Below, piece after piece: positions 27,217 through 36,093 of a DNA stretch of 64,000 bases. A model generated the notes under the pieces. That model did no database searches. It saw only the letters and a list, made by a program, of their open reading frames with translations, and had not been told where the DNA came from. Where the stretch lies: contig NZ_JBGUAY010000001.1 in NCBI RefSeq assembly GCF_041821025.1, forward strand, positions 310,001-374,000, read 5' to 3'. The position numbers and the translations under genes were made by a program. Every line of letters begins with the position of its first letter. The stretch's first letter is position 1. This DNA is from Egicoccus sp. AB-alg6-2. GTDB lineage: Bacteria > Actinomycetota > Nitriliruptoria > Nitriliruptorales > Nitriliruptoraceae.

Positions 27217-29135
27217 CGGACGTCGGTGAAGCCGCGATCGGCCAGCAGGCGGAGCACGGCCTCGACGCACTGCTCGAGCGTGAGCGAGCCGGTGTCGAGG
27301 TGGAGGTCGGGTGCCTGGGGTGCCTCGAACCTGCTGGTGACGCCGGGCAGGTGGGCCAGCTCGCCCCGGTCGGCCGCCGCGTACAACCCGTTCGGGTCGC
27401 GTGCACGCCGGACGGCGTCCGGCGCGTCGAGGAACACCTCGAGGTGGCGGTCGGCGCCCAGCAGGTCGCGGATGCGGGCGCGGACCTCGGCCTGCGGGGC
27501 CTGGACGGCGATGAGGGTGATCAGCCCGTGGCGTGAGGCGAGCGAGGCGATCTCGGCGGCACGGCGCAGGTTCTCGGAGCGGTCCTCGTTGGAGAAGCCG
27601 AGGTCACGGCTGATGCCGAGGCGGAGGTTCTCGCCGTCGAGCCGCAGCACGCTGCGGCCGCGGTCGAACAGGCGACGCTCGACCGCTGCGGCGATCGTCG
27701 ACTTGCCGGTGCCGGTCATGCCGGTCAGCATCACCGTCACGGGCCGCTGGAGCAGCCGCGCTTCGCGTTCCGTCGAGGTGATCTCCGAGCGGTGTCGCGC
27801 GAGGCCGGCCGGTGGGGTGCGGTCCCATCCGGAGGCAGCGCCCACGATCATCCCGGCGGCGACCGTGCGGTTGGTCAACCGGTCGACGAGGATGAACGAG
27901 CCGGTGGTGCGGTTGTCGCCGTAGGGGTCGAACAGCAACTCGCGGTCCGCCGACAGCACGCAGCGGGCGACGTCGTTGAGCTGGAGCCGTTCGGCCGGTT
28001 CGTGCTGCAGGGAGTTGACGTCGATGCGGTGCGTGATCGCGGTCAGGGACGCGTTGGAGACCCCGTTGACCGACAGCAGCACGTACTGGCGACCCGGAAC
28101 GGCCGCTTCCTCGGCCATCCACACCAGTCGGGTGTCGATCTCGTGCGCGCGCTCGGGCGGATGCGCGGCATCCACCAGCAGGTCCCCGCGCGAGACGTCG
28201 ATCTCGTCGGTGAGGGTGAGCGTCACGGCCTGGCCGGGGCGGGCTTCCTCGAGGTCGCCGTCGAAGGTGACGATGCGCTCGATGCGCGACCGCATCCCCG
28301 ACGGCAGGGCAAGCACCTCCTGGCCGGGTCGCACCACCCCGGCCGCGATCGTGCCGGCGAAGCCACGGAAGTCCAGGTCGGGCCGCTGTACCAGCTGGAC
28401 GGGGACGCGTACCCGCTCCAGGTCCTCGTCGGCCGCGACGTCGACGGTCTCGAGGTGCTCCAGCAACGGCGGCCCGTCGAACCAGTCCATGCGGGACGAG
28501 CGTTCCACGACGTTGTCGCCGACCAGGGCCGACATGGGCAGGAAGTAGGGCGCCGGCAGGTCGAGCTCGGTCGCGAACGCCCGGTAGTCGCGGCAGATGT
28601 CCTCGAACCGGTTGCGCTCGAGGCCGACGAGGTCCATCTTGTTCACCGCGACCACGACGTGCCGGATGCCGAGGAGCGAGGCGAGGTAGGAGTGTCGTCG
28701 GGTCTGGTCGAGCACCCCGTGGCGGGCGTCGACGAGAATCACCGCAAGCTGCGCCGTCGAGGCACCGGTCACCATGTTGCGGGTGTACTGCAGGTGGCCG
28801 GGCGTGTCGGCGATGATGAACTTGCGTCGCGCGGTGGAGAAGTAGCGGTAGGCGACATCGATCGTGATGCCCTGCTCCCGCTCGGCCTTCAAGCCGTCCA
28901 TCAACAGCGCGAGGTCGACCTGGTCGCCGGTCGTGCCGGAGGTGACCGAGTCGGATTCGAGCGCGGCGAGGTGATCGGCGTAGATCATGTTGGCGTCGTG
29001 CAGCAGCCGGCCGATGAGCGTGGACTTGCCGTCGTCGACGGACCCGCAGGTCAGCAACCGCAACAGGTCCTTGCGCTCGTGTTCGGCGAGGTAGGCCTCG
29101 ATGTCGCTGGCGATCAGGTCGGACTGGTGTGCCAT
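27213..29135 (-). CDS. cysNC: bifunctional sulfate adenylyltransferase large subunit / APS kinase
   Basis: 640 residues. The N-terminal CysN part is a translation-factor-type GTPase: GSVDDGKST near residue 31, [12 protein letters not shown] near 107 and NKMDLVG. It drives ATP sulfurylase with CysD. The C-terminal CysC part starts near residue 465 with P-loop GMTGTGKST, followed by [16 protein letters not shown] and the [13 protein letters not shown] lid, and phosphorylates APS to PAPS. ATG 29135 has GGAGGG six bases upstream. It follows cysD by 26 bases and overlaps the permease gene. A second APS kinase domain is encoded at the other end of the cluster. Confidence 0.95.
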   Translation of the reverse strand: MAHQSDLIASDIEAYLAEHERKDLLRLLTCGSVDDGKSTLIGRLLHDANMIYADHLAALESDSVTSGTTGDQVDLALLMDGLKAEREQGITIDVAYRYFSTARRKFIIADTPGHLQYTRNMVTGASTAQLAVILVDARHGVLDQTRRHSYLASLLGIRHVVVAVNKMDLVGLERNRFEDICRDYRAFATELDLPAPYFLPMSALVGDNVVERSSRMDWFDGPPLLEHLETVDVAADEDLERVRVPVQLVQRPDLDFRGFAGTIAAGVVRPGQEVLALPSGMRSRIERIVTFDGDLEEARPGQAVTLTLTDEIDVSRGDLLVDAAHPPERAHEIDTRLVWMAEEAAVPGRQYVLLSVNGVSNASLTAITHRIDVNSLQHEPAERLQLNDVARCVLSADRELLFDPYGDNRTTGSFILVDRLTNRTVAAGMIVGAASGWDRTPPAGLARHRSEITSTEREARLLQRPVTVMLTGMTGTGKSTIAAAVERRLFDRGRSVLRLDGENLRLGISRDLGFSNEDRSENLRRAAEIASLASRHGLITLIAVQAPQAEVRARIRDLLGADRHLEVFLDAPDAVRRARDPNGLYAAADRGELAHLPGVTSRFEAPQAPDLHLDTGSLTLEQCVEAVLRLLADRGFTDVR

Positions 29136-29161
29136 GTTGCGCCCTCCGGGGAGCACGATCG

Positions 29162-30109
29162 CTAGAAGTAGCCCTCGCGCTTCTTCTGTTCCATCGAGCC
29201 CGACTGGTCGTGGTCGATGACCCGGCCCTCCCGTTCGGAACGGGTCGCGAGCAGCATCTCCTGGATGATGTCGGGCAACGTGGTCGCCCTCGACTCGACC
29301 GCACCCGACAGCGGGTAGCAGCCCAGGGTGCGGAACCGGATCCAGCGCTCGACCGGCTTCTCGCCCGGTTCGAACCGGAAGCGGTCGTCGTCGACCATGA
29401 TGATCGTGCCGTCGCGTTCCACCGTTGGTCGCGGCGCGGAGTAGTACAGCGGGACGATCGGAATCTGCTCGAGCCAGATGTACTGCCAGATGTCGAGCTC
29501 GGTCCAGTTGGACAGCGGGAACACGCGGATGGACTCACCCGGGTTCACCCGGCCGTTGTAGAGGTTCCACAACTCGGGACGCTGGTTCTTCGGATCCCAC
29601 CGGTGGTGCTTGTCCCGGAACGAGAACACGCGTTCCTTCGCGCGCGAACGCTCCTCGTCGCGCCGTGCGCCGCCGAAGATGCCGTCGTAGCGGCCCTCGG
29701 TCAGCGCCTGCTTCAGCGCCTGCGTCTTCATGACGTCGGTGTAGTTGCGCGAGCCGTCGTCGAAGGGGTTGATGCCCGACGCCGCGCCCTCGGCATTGGT
29801 GTGCACGAGCAGTTCGACACCGAGTTCGGCAGCGGTGCGGTCCCGGAAGGCGATCATGTCGCGGAACTTCCAGGTGGTGTCGATGTGCAGCAGCGGGAAC
29901 GGCAGCGGGCGGTTCCCGCCCGAGCCACCGAACCGGCCGGGGAAGAACGCCTTGCGGGCCAGGTGCAGCATGACCGACGAGTCCTTGCCGATCGAGTACA
30001 GCATCACGGGCCGCTCGCACTGCGCCACCACCTCGCGCAGGATGTGGATCGACTCGGCCTCCAGCTGCCGCAGGTGGGTCAGGCCACCGGGCGAGGAGCG
30101 CGTGTCCAT
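29162..30109 (-). CDS. cysD: sulfate adenylyltransferase small subunit
   Basis: 315 residues, the catalytic ATP sulfurylase subunit that makes APS from ATP and sulfate in complex with CysN. The PP-loop [17 protein letters not shown] near residue 39, [12 protein letters not shown] and the substrate loop [17 protein letters not shown] are textbook. The C-terminal [11 protein letters not shown] and KKREGYF are also typical. ATG 30109 is preceded by a 286-base region with an AT-rich palindrome and a strong hairpin, so cysD is probably the first gene of cysD-cysNC-permease. Confidence 0.96.
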   Translation of the reverse strand: MDTRSSPGGLTHLRQLEAESIHILREVVAQCERPVMLYSIGKDSSVMLHLARKAFFPGRFGGSGGNRPLPFPLLHIDTTWKFRDMIAFRDRTAAELGVELLVHTNAEGAASGINPFDDGSRNYTDVMKTQALKQALTEGRYDGIFGGARRDEERSRAKERVFSFRDKHHRWDPKNQRPELWNLYNGRVNPGESIRVFPLSNWTELDIWQYIWLEQIPIVPLYYSAPRPTVERDGTIIMVDDDRFRFEPGEKPVERWIRFRTLGCYPLSGAVESRATTLPDIIQEMLLATRSEREGRVIDHDQSGSMEQKKREGYF

Positions 30110-30241
30110 GGCGTTGGTCCGTCGGTCGACGACAGCGGAGCCGACGACGGTAAGTCGCCTCCTCGTACGCCGCGATCCGGCCCGGGAGTTCAGTGGGAAC
30201 TCCGTCCAAGCGAAGAACGTCGACCCGCCTGGCGCACATGG

Positions 30242-30280
30242 AAGAGCCCCCGACAGACGGGGGGACCGCCGGGGGCTCTT
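30242..30280 (-). terminator. hairpin in the cobA-cysD interval (terminator or attenuator)
   Basis: AAGAGCCCCC and GGGGGCTCTT form a perfect 10-bp stem. It lies 114 bases after the cobA stop and 132 bases before cysD. Its place downstream of the AT-rich palindrome would make it an attenuator if that palindrome marks the cysD promoter. Otherwise it simply ends the upstream sulfite-reductase transcript. Confidence 0.55.
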
Positions 30281-30343
30281 GTCGCGGAGGGAGCGAAGGA
30301 TCGCGCCAACCGCCCTGACAGTTGATCACGGATCGGCCCGAAA

Positions 30344-30369
30344 GAAAATACCTGCGCGGGACTATTTTC
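30344..30369. promoter_or_regulatory. AT-rich inverted repeat upstream of cysD
   Basis: GAAAATA-N12-TATTTTC, a perfect 7+7 palindrome that stands out in a very GC-rich region. It lies 27 bases after the cobA stop. Its size suits a dimeric regulator or an operator over a -10 element for the cysDNC transcript. Confidence 0.5.
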
Positions 30370-30395
30370 CCTGACTAGTGCGGCAACCGTGCGCG

Positions 30396-31232
30396 TCAGC
30401 CCACCAGCGAGGCGGACGCGAGCCCGATGCCCATGCGTTCGCGCAGGGCGACGACGTCGCCGACGACGATCGTCGCCGGGGACCCGATGCCGGCGGCGGC
30501 GACGTCGTCTGCCGCATGAGCCAGGTCGCTGACCACGTGCTGCTGGCGGGAGGTGGTCCCCCAGCGCACCACGCCGACCGGGGTGTCCGCGAGGCGGCCG
30601 TGGTCCCGCAACTGGCGGCAGATCTCGGGCAGCGCACGGACGCCCATGAGGAACACCAGCGTGCCGGGAAAGGCGGCGAGCGCCGGCCAGTCGAGCTGGC
30701 TCGACGGCTTGGCGGGATCCTCGTGCCCCGTCACGAACGCCACGGCCGGCGCGACCCCGCGATGGGTGACGGGGATGCCGGCCGCGCCGGGCGCCGCCAC
30801 GGCGCTGGTGACGCCGGCGACCACCTCGACGGGCACGCCGGCCTCGTGGCAGCGGATCGCCTCCTCGCCGCCGCGTCCGAACACGAACGGATCGCCGCCC
30901 TTGAGCCGGACCACCGCCCGGCCCTCACGCGCGGCCAGCACCAGCAGCGCCGAGATCTCCGCCTGACTCCAGCCCTGACGGCACCGCTCGCCGGGGGCCC
31001 CGTCCCGCGGCCCGAGTTCGGCGGGATCGGCCTTGCCGACGGCGATCCGCTCGGCCGTCGCGGGAACCAGGCGCAGCGCCTCGGGCGGTGCGAGTCGGTC
31101 GTAGGCGACCAGATCGCAGGTCTGCAGCAGGCGGACCGCCCGCAGCGTCAGCAGTCCGGGATCGCCGGGGCCGGCACCGACGAGATGCACGGTGCCCGGC
31201 GTGGCGGCCGGCAGTTCGAACGGCGGGTTCAT
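30396..31232 (-). CDS. cobA: uroporphyrinogen-III C-methyltransferase
   Basis: 278 residues. It methylates uroporphyrinogen III twice with SAM to give precorrin-2, the branch point to sirohaem and cobalamin. The SAM-methyltransferase signatures VHLVGAGPGDPGLLTLRA near residue 15, VVRLKGGDPFVFGRGGEE near 105 and GIPVTHRG are intact. ATG 31232 overlaps the stop of sirC (ATGA). Next to a sirohaem sulfite reductase the expected product is sirohaem. It lacks the CysG fusion; the dehydrogenase is the separate gene upstream, and no ferrochelatase was seen, so insertion of iron may depend on a gene elsewhere. Confidence 0.93.
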   Translation of the reverse strand: MNPPFELPAATPGTVHLVGAGPGDPGLLTLRAVRLLQTCDLVAYDRLAPPEALRLVPATAERIAVGKADPAELGPRDGAPGERCRQGWSQAEISALLVLAAREGRAVVRLKGGDPFVFGRGGEEAIRCHEAGVPVEVVAGVTSAVAAPGAAGIPVTHRGVAPAVAFVTGHEDPAKPSSQLDWPALAAFPGTLVFLMGVRALPEICRQLRDHGRLADTPVGVVRWGTTSRQQHVVSDLAHAADDVAAAGIGSPATIVVGDVVALRERMGIGLASASLVG

Positions 31233-31873
31233 CGGCCACCCTTCCCGACGGTCGCCACGATCCGTTCGCGGGCGGTGTCGCCCCGGCCGGCGCGCACCAG
31301 CGCGGCCAGGCCGTCGAGGTCCTCCAGCGCCTGCGACCACTTCGCCGCCCACGCGTCGAACGCGACCTCGCGGGGCAGGACCTGCCGCCGGGCATCCTCG
31401 ATCACCTCGACCAGCGTGGCGTACTCCGCACCGAACCGCTCCTGCAGTTGCTGCCGTAGCCGCTTGGCCAGCGCGGGCGCCCGACCGGCGGTCCCGATCG
31501 TGATCGCGAGGTCGCCGCGACGGACGACGGCCGGCGTGGCGAAGTCGCAGCGCGGCTTGTCGTCGAGCGTGGACAACAGGACGTGATGGGTGCGGGACTC
31601 GGCCCAGATGGCGGCGACCGGGGTGTCGTCCTCTCGGGTGTTGTAGGCGACGAACGCACCGGCGAGGTCGCCCGGTTGCCAGCCACGTCGCTGCAGCGTG
31701 ACGAGACCCTCGGCCGCCGCCACCTCGATGCCGCTCGAGGGTGCCGGGGTGACGACGACGACCTCGGCGCCCGCGTGGACGAGTCCTCGGACCCGCGCGT
31801 CCGCTTCGGGTCCGCCGCCGACGACCACGCAGCGGCGACCCGTGACGTCGAGGGAGACGGTGAGATCGAACAC
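31229..31873 (-). CDS. sirC: precorrin-2 dehydrogenase (sirohaem synthase N-terminal type)
   Basis: 214 residues. The NAD-binding glycine motif VVGGGPEADARVRGL near residue 18 and the segment DDKPRCDFATPAVVRRGDLAITIGTAGRAPALAKRLR are those of the CysG N-terminal/Met8 family. It oxidises precorrin-2 to sirohydrochlorin. CysG/Met8 usually has NLCNFA where this protein has PRCDFA, so the chelatase activity of the bifunctional enzymes should not be assumed. It lies 3 bases after the APS reductase gene and overlaps cobA. Confidence 0.88.
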   Translation of the reverse strand: MFDLTVSLDVTGRRCVVVGGGPEADARVRGLVHAGAEVVVVTPAPSSGIEVAAAEGLVTLQRRGWQPGDLAGAFVAYNTREDDTPVAAIWAESRTHHVLLSTLDDKPRCDFATPAVVRRGDLAITIGTAGRAPALAKRLRQQLQERFGAEYATLVEVIEDARRQVLPREVAFDAWAAKWSQALEDLDGLAALVRAGRGDTARERIVATVGKGGR

Positions 31874-31876
31874 GGC

Positions 31877-32731
31877 TCAGCCCGGCGTCGTCGTCGTGCG
31901 CACGACGCTGCCGTCGTCGGCCAGGTGGATGCCGCATTCGGTCTTGCCGTCGAATCCCGACCAACGCCCGGCGCGGGGATCCTCGCCCGGCGCCACCCTG
32001 GCGGTGCAGGGTTCGCAACCGATCGAGGGGTAGCCCTGCCCGGTCAGGGGATGCCGCGGGAGGCCGTGTCTGCGCAGGTGGTCGTCGACGTCGAGATCGG
32101 TCCATCGCGCCAGCGGCGCCACCTTCACCAGCCAGCGGTCGTCGTGCTGTCGGGCCTCGACGATCGGGGTCGCCGCCCGTTCCGGTGTCTGCGATCGGCG
32201 CACGCCGGTGGCCCATCCGTCGAAGGAACGCAGCGCGGTGCGCAGCGGCGTGGTCTTCCGCATCGCGCAGCACGCATCGGGGTCGCGGCTCCAGAGCGCG
32301 TCCCCGTACCTGGTCGCCTGCTGCGCGACCGACAGCTCGGGTCGCAGGTCCACGACCGACAGGCCGAGGTCGACGGCCAGTTCGCGCCGGAACCGCAGCG
32401 TCTGGTCGAAGTGCAGCCCGGTGTCGAGGAACAGCACCGGGACCTCGGGGGCGACCCGCGACAGCAGGTGCAGCAGCACCGCCGACTCGGCGCCGAACGA
32501 CGAGGTGACGACGAAGCGGGGCAGCACGCCGGCCGCCCACGCCAGGATCCGTTCGGCCGGTTTGTCCTCGAGCGTGTCCGCAGCCTCCGCGGCGAGCAGT
32601 CGGACGAAGGCGGAGTCGTCGTCGGGGCCGATGGCGCGGAAGCGGTCGTCCGGGCGTGGGCGGTCCCCGTCCATGGCCGTCGCGACGGAGGCGTCGACCG
32701 CGGCGCGGTCGTCGGGACGCAGGGCGTTCAT
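31877..32731 (-). CDS. cysH: adenylyl-sulfate (APS) reductase, [4Fe-4S] type
   Basis: 284 residues. The PP-loop region FVVTSSFGAESAVLLHLLS near residue 72 binds the nucleotide, and FLDTGLHFDQTLRFR follows. Cys pairs in DPDACCAMRKTTPLR and GCEPCTARVAPGEDPRAGRW form the CC-x~80-CxxC signature of the iron-sulfur enzymes, which prefer APS over PAPS. The catalytic C-terminal cysteine is in KTECGIHL. Reduction at the APS level makes the two APS kinases of the cluster unnecessary for assimilation. ATG 32731 overlaps the sulfite reductase stop. Confidence 0.93.
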   Translation of the reverse strand: MNALRPDDRAAVDASVATAMDGDRPRPDDRFRAIGPDDDSAFVRLLAAEAADTLEDKPAERILAWAAGVLPRFVVTSSFGAESAVLLHLLSRVAPEVPVLFLDTGLHFDQTLRFRRELAVDLGLSVVDLRPELSVAQQATRYGDALWSRDPDACCAMRKTTPLRTALRSFDGWATGVRRSQTPERAATPIVEARQHDDRWLVKVAPLARWTDLDVDDHLRRHGLPRHPLTGQGYPSIGCEPCTARVAPGEDPRAGRWSGFDGKTECGIHLADDGSVVRTTTTPG

Positions 32732-34476
32732 GTCGTGCCTCCGCGGACGCCGGTTGCCTGCCGCTGGTGCTCGAAGTCGGCGGCGTCGAAGCGGGCCCGG
32801 AGTTCGGTCACGCCGACGCGGTTGGTCCAGTCCCCGAAGGACTCCCCAGCGTTGCGTTCGGTGTGCCAGGCGGCCAGCACCGGTTCGAGCAGGTCGACGA
32901 CGCCGTCCAGGCTGACGCGGTCGGCGAACACCTCGTTGAGGCGGGTGCCGACGTCGTCGCCCCCGAGCTGGACCGTGTAGTGGTCCTTGCCGCGGCCCAC
33001 CACGCCGATCTCGGTCGAGTAGGGCCGGGCGCAGCCGTTGGGGCAGCCGGTGACCCGGACCTGTGGCGCGTCGCCACCGATGCCAAGCTGCTGCAGCCGG
33101 GCGTCGAAGCCGGCCAGGAAGTCGGGCATGGCGCGTTCGGCCTCGGCGAGGGCGAGGCCGCACGTCGGCAGCGCCGGGCACGCGAGCGCCTTGCGGGTGA
33201 CGGTCGGCAGGTCGCCGGTCAGCGCGACCCCGTGCCGGCGCAGCGTGGCCTCGACGTCGTCGCGGATCGCCGTGGTGATCCCGGTGAGCAGCAGGTTCTG
33301 GGCGGGAGTGAACCGCACGCCCAGGCCGTGGCGTTCGACGAGCGTTCGGATCGCGGTTCGCAGTCGGACCCGGTCGGTGTCCTGGATCCGTCCGGAGGTC
33401 ACGTGGACCCCGAGGAAGTGGTTGCCGTCGGCCTGCTCGTGCCAGCCGAGGTGGTCCGAGGTCGCGTCCCAACGGGCCGGGGTCGGCGCGTCGAACGTGA
33501 ACGTGACCCGGTCCTCGACGGCGGCACGGAACTTGTCCACCCCCCAGTCGTGCACGAGGTACTTCATCCGTGCGTGCTTGCGGTCGGCACGATCCCCGTG
33601 GTCGCGCTGGACCTCGATGACCGCCTTGACCGCGGCGACGAGGTGTTCGGGTGCGACGTCGCCGAGCGGGTCGGCCAGCCGCGGGAAGGTGGCCGGCTTG
33701 TTGTGGGTCATCCCCAGACCGCCACCGACGAGCAGCGTGAACGCCACGATCACGCCGGCGGCATCGCGGACGGGGACGATCCCGACGTCGTTGGTGTAGG
33801 CGTCGACGCAGTTGTCCCCGGTGTGCGCGAAGCCGATCTTGAACTTGCGGGGCAGGTACGTGGGCCCGTAGAGCGGGTCGAGGTCGCCGTCGACCGCGTC
33901 TGCGGGATCGACGGCCTCCTCGACCGCGGACACCGCGCGCTCGCCGTCGAGCCACAGGTCCCAGTACGCCTGCGTGCGGGGTCGTACGGCGCGGGCGAGG
34001 GCGCGCGCATACGGCAGCAGGTCGTCGCGACCCGGCAGCGGCGCGGGGCAGGCCATCACGTTGCGGGCCACGTCGCCGCAGGCGGCGATGGTGGTCAGCT
34101 CCGAGTCGTTGAGGGTGCGGATCAGCCGCTGGACGTCGAGCTTGCCGACCTTGTGCCACTGCAGGCCCTGCCGGGTGGTGATGCGCAGGGTGCCGTCGGC
34201 GACCTCGTCCGCGAGCCGGTCGCAGGCGAGGTACTGCGCCGCCGTCGTGGCTCCCGCCGGGATGGAGGCGCGCACCATCATGGTGATGGCCTTGCCGAGC
34301 CCCGCACGCTGGCGTTCCCGGCGCACGTCGCGGTCGTCCTGCTGGTACATCCCGTGGAACTTGAGGAGCTGGGTCGACTCGGCCGAGACCCCCGGCGTGC
34401 TCGTGTCGGCGAGCTCGGCGGCGAGGTCGCCGGCCAGCCAGTTGCTGGCGGCCTTGATGCGTTCGACGTCGGCCAC
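32728..34476 (-). CDS. assimilatory sulfite reductase (sirohaem, probably ferredoxin-dependent)
   Basis: 582 residues. It reduces sulfite to sulfide with six electrons. The cluster/sirohaem ligands are visible as CPALPTCGLALAEAER and, about 40 residues on, GCPNGCARP (C-x5-C and C-x3-C). The N-terminal KFHGMYQQDDRD and LRITTRQGLQWHKV segments are those of the NirA/CysI family. Length and the absence of a flavoprotein gene suggest the ferredoxin type (Sir/NirA) rather than CysIJ. A nitrite reductase could look alike, but the overlap with cysH settles the assignment. Confidence 0.93.
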   Translation of the reverse strand: MADVERIKAASNWLAGDLAAELADTSTPGVSAESTQLLKFHGMYQQDDRDVRRERQRAGLGKAITMMVRASIPAGATTAAQYLACDRLADEVADGTLRITTRQGLQWHKVGKLDVQRLIRTLNDSELTTIAACGDVARNVMACPAPLPGRDDLLPYARALARAVRPRTQAYWDLWLDGERAVSAVEEAVDPADAVDGDLDPLYGPTYLPRKFKIGFAHTGDNCVDAYTNDVGIVPVRDAAGVIVAFTLLVGGGLGMTHNKPATFPRLADPLGDVAPEHLVAAVKAVIEVQRDHGDRADRKHARMKYLVHDWGVDKFRAAVEDRVTFTFDAPTPARWDATSDHLGWHEQADGNHFLGVHVTSGRIQDTDRVRLRTAIRTLVERHGLGVRFTPAQNLLLTGITTAIRDDVEATLRRHGVALTGDLPTVTRKALACPALPTCGLALAEAERAMPDFLAGFDARLQQLGIGGDAPQVRVTGCPNGCARPYSTEIGVVGRGKDHYTVQLGGDDVGTRLNEVFADRVSLDGVVDLLEPVLAAWHTERNAGESFGDWTNRVGVTELRARFDAADFEHQRQATGVRGGTT

Positions 34477-34583
34477 GAGTACGGCTCCGAACGGGTGGCG
34501 GGCTGGGAGGGCAGCCGGCAGGTTCGGGGCCCGGCGCGCGGGGCGCGAGGTCAGGGCGTGTCAACCGTGCGAACGCCGTCCCC

Positions 34584-35963
34584 TCAGCGGTCGCCGGTGA
34601 GCCACCCCTCGGTGACCAACAGATCGAGGACCTGCTGGGCGCACGCCTGCGGATCCGCGTCGACGGTGTCCAGGCGCAGGTCGGGCTGCTCGGGCGCGTC
34701 GTAGGGGTCGTCGATACCCGTGAAGCCGGTCAGGGCGCCGGCGCGGGCCTTGGCGTACAGGCCCTTGCGGTCGCGCTGTTCGCAGACCTCGAGCGGTGTC
34801 GCGACGTGCACCAACACGAAGCCGGCGTCCGCCTGCGCCGCCATTGCGGCCACGTCGGCCCGTACACCCGCGTCCGGCGCGATCGGGGCACAGATCGCGA
34901 TGCCACCGTGATGGGCAATCTGTGCCGCCACGTAGCCGATGCGACGGACGTTGGTGGCGCGGTCCTCGCGGGAGAAGCCCAGGCCCGCCGACAGGTGCTT
35001 GCGCACCAGGTCCCCGTCGAGCAGCGTGACACGCCGGTCACCGCGTTCGAGCAGCCGACCCCGCAGGGCGTTGGCGACCGTCGACTTGCCCGAGCCGGAC
35101 AGTCCGGTGAACAGCACCACCAGCCCCCGGTCGTGGCGCGGCGGGTGTGCCGCGCGCAACTCCGCCTCGACGGCCGGGAAGGTCGCGTCGTTTGCGACCG
35201 AGTCACCGCGGCGGATCGCGGCCTCGACGTCCGTACCGATGCGCCCGAGCCGCAGCCGTGTGCCCGCTCCCAGCGCCCGGGCGATGGCGTCACGTCGCGC
35301 GTCGGAGGTGTCGGTCAGCAGACGCGGGGAGCACGGCAGCAGGCTCAGCGTCGTCGCCACCCGGAGCTCGGGCAGAGCGGCGAGCAGCGCCCGGGTGACG
35401 GCCGCGGTGGCGTCGGCGCCGGCGTCGGCGACCTCGAGTTGCACCAGCAGCAACTGGCCCCGACGGTCGGCGACCTCGGTGCGGATCTCCTCGACGTCGT
35501 CGCGGTGCAGGGCACGGTCGGTGACGACGGCCAGCACCGTCTCGTCGTCGGCGAACCGCGCCCGCAACTGCTCCGGCGTGTGGCGCAGGGCCCGGAAACT
35601 CCAACGCGCGGGTCGCGCGACTCCTTCGCACCCGCCTTCGAGCGCGATGGTGGCATCGTCGACCGCACGTCGACGATCGATTCGGAGGGCCGCCATCATC
35701 GTGCCCTCGGGATCACGGAGCGCGACCGTGTCCCCGACCCGCCAGTCCGTCGCCGCCGCGACGGGGACCGTGAGGGGCTCGGGATCGAGCAGTCCGTCGA
35801 GCACGAGCTCGAGGTCGTCGACCTGCGCCGGGAGCAGGTCCCACGACGGCCAGTCGACCGACGCCGCACGCAGGTGGTCGGCCCGCTCGGCGCCGACCCA
35901 CGCCGCGGTCGCCCGGTCGGCGTCGACCAGGTCGGTGTCCGCTCCGGCAGGTCGGTCGGTCAC
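34584..35963 (-). CDS. cysC: APS kinase fused to a degenerate ATP-sulfurylase-like domain
   Basis: 459 residues from GTG 35963 (GGAG five bases upstream). The C-terminal 200 residues are a complete APS kinase: P-loop FTGLSGSGKST near residue 288, LLDGDLVRKHLSAGLGFSREDR, and the ...RDRKGLYAKARAG lid. The first 280 residues resemble the PUA-like and catalytic domains of ATP sulfurylase (WDLLPAQVDDLELVLDGLL, GDTVALRDPEGTMMAAL). However, I find no HxxH-type nucleotide motif, so sulfurylase activity is doubtful. It starts the gene order of the sulfite-reduction transcript, 107 bases upstream. A regulatory or inactive N-terminal domain is the likeliest reading. Confidence 0.87.
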   Translation of the reverse strand: MTDRPAGADTDLVDADRATAAWVGAERADHLRAASVDWPSWDLLPAQVDDLELVLDGLLDPEPLTVPVAAATDWRVGDTVALRDPEGTMMAALRIDRRRAVDDATIALEGGCEGVARPARWSFRALRHTPEQLRARFADDETVLAVVTDRALHRDDVEEIRTEVADRRGQLLLVQLEVADAGADATAAVTRALLAALPELRVATTLSLLPCSPRLLTDTSDARRDAIARALGAGTRLRLGRIGTDVEAAIRRGDSVANDATFPAVEAELRAAHPPRHDRGLVVLFTGLSGSGKSTVANALRGRLLERGDRRVTLLDGDLVRKHLSAGLGFSREDRATNVRRIGYVAAQIAHHGGIAICAPIAPDAGVRADVAAMAAQADAGFVLVHVATPLEVCEQRDRKGLYAKARAGALTGFTGIDDPYDAPEQPDLRLDTVDADPQACAQQVLDLLVTEGWLTGDR

Positions 35964-36054
35964 AGCCACTCCGTGTTCTCGCCCGGCGGGCGCAGCCGGC
36001 GACTGTACTGCCGGGGTGAGGCCCCGGACCCGGCCGGGTGGGCCCTCCGCTGGA

Positions 36055-36060
36055 TAGCGT
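36055..36060 (+). promoter_or_regulatory. predicted -10 element of the epimerase/decarboxylase gene
   Basis: TAGCGT fits TANNNT and would start transcription near 36067, giving a short leader of about 27 bases before ATG 36094. Confidence 0.35.
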
Positions 36061-36093
36061 GTGACGCGAAACCACCGAGGCAGGGTCGCGCAC

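Noticed and set aside
30110-30239. Short leader peptide ([11 protein letters not shown]...) for cysteine-responsive attenuation of cysD
   Set aside because: It begins right after the hairpin and faintly resembles actinobacterial cys leader peptides, but has one Cys, no nearby stop and runs on into cysD in another frame; too weak to call.
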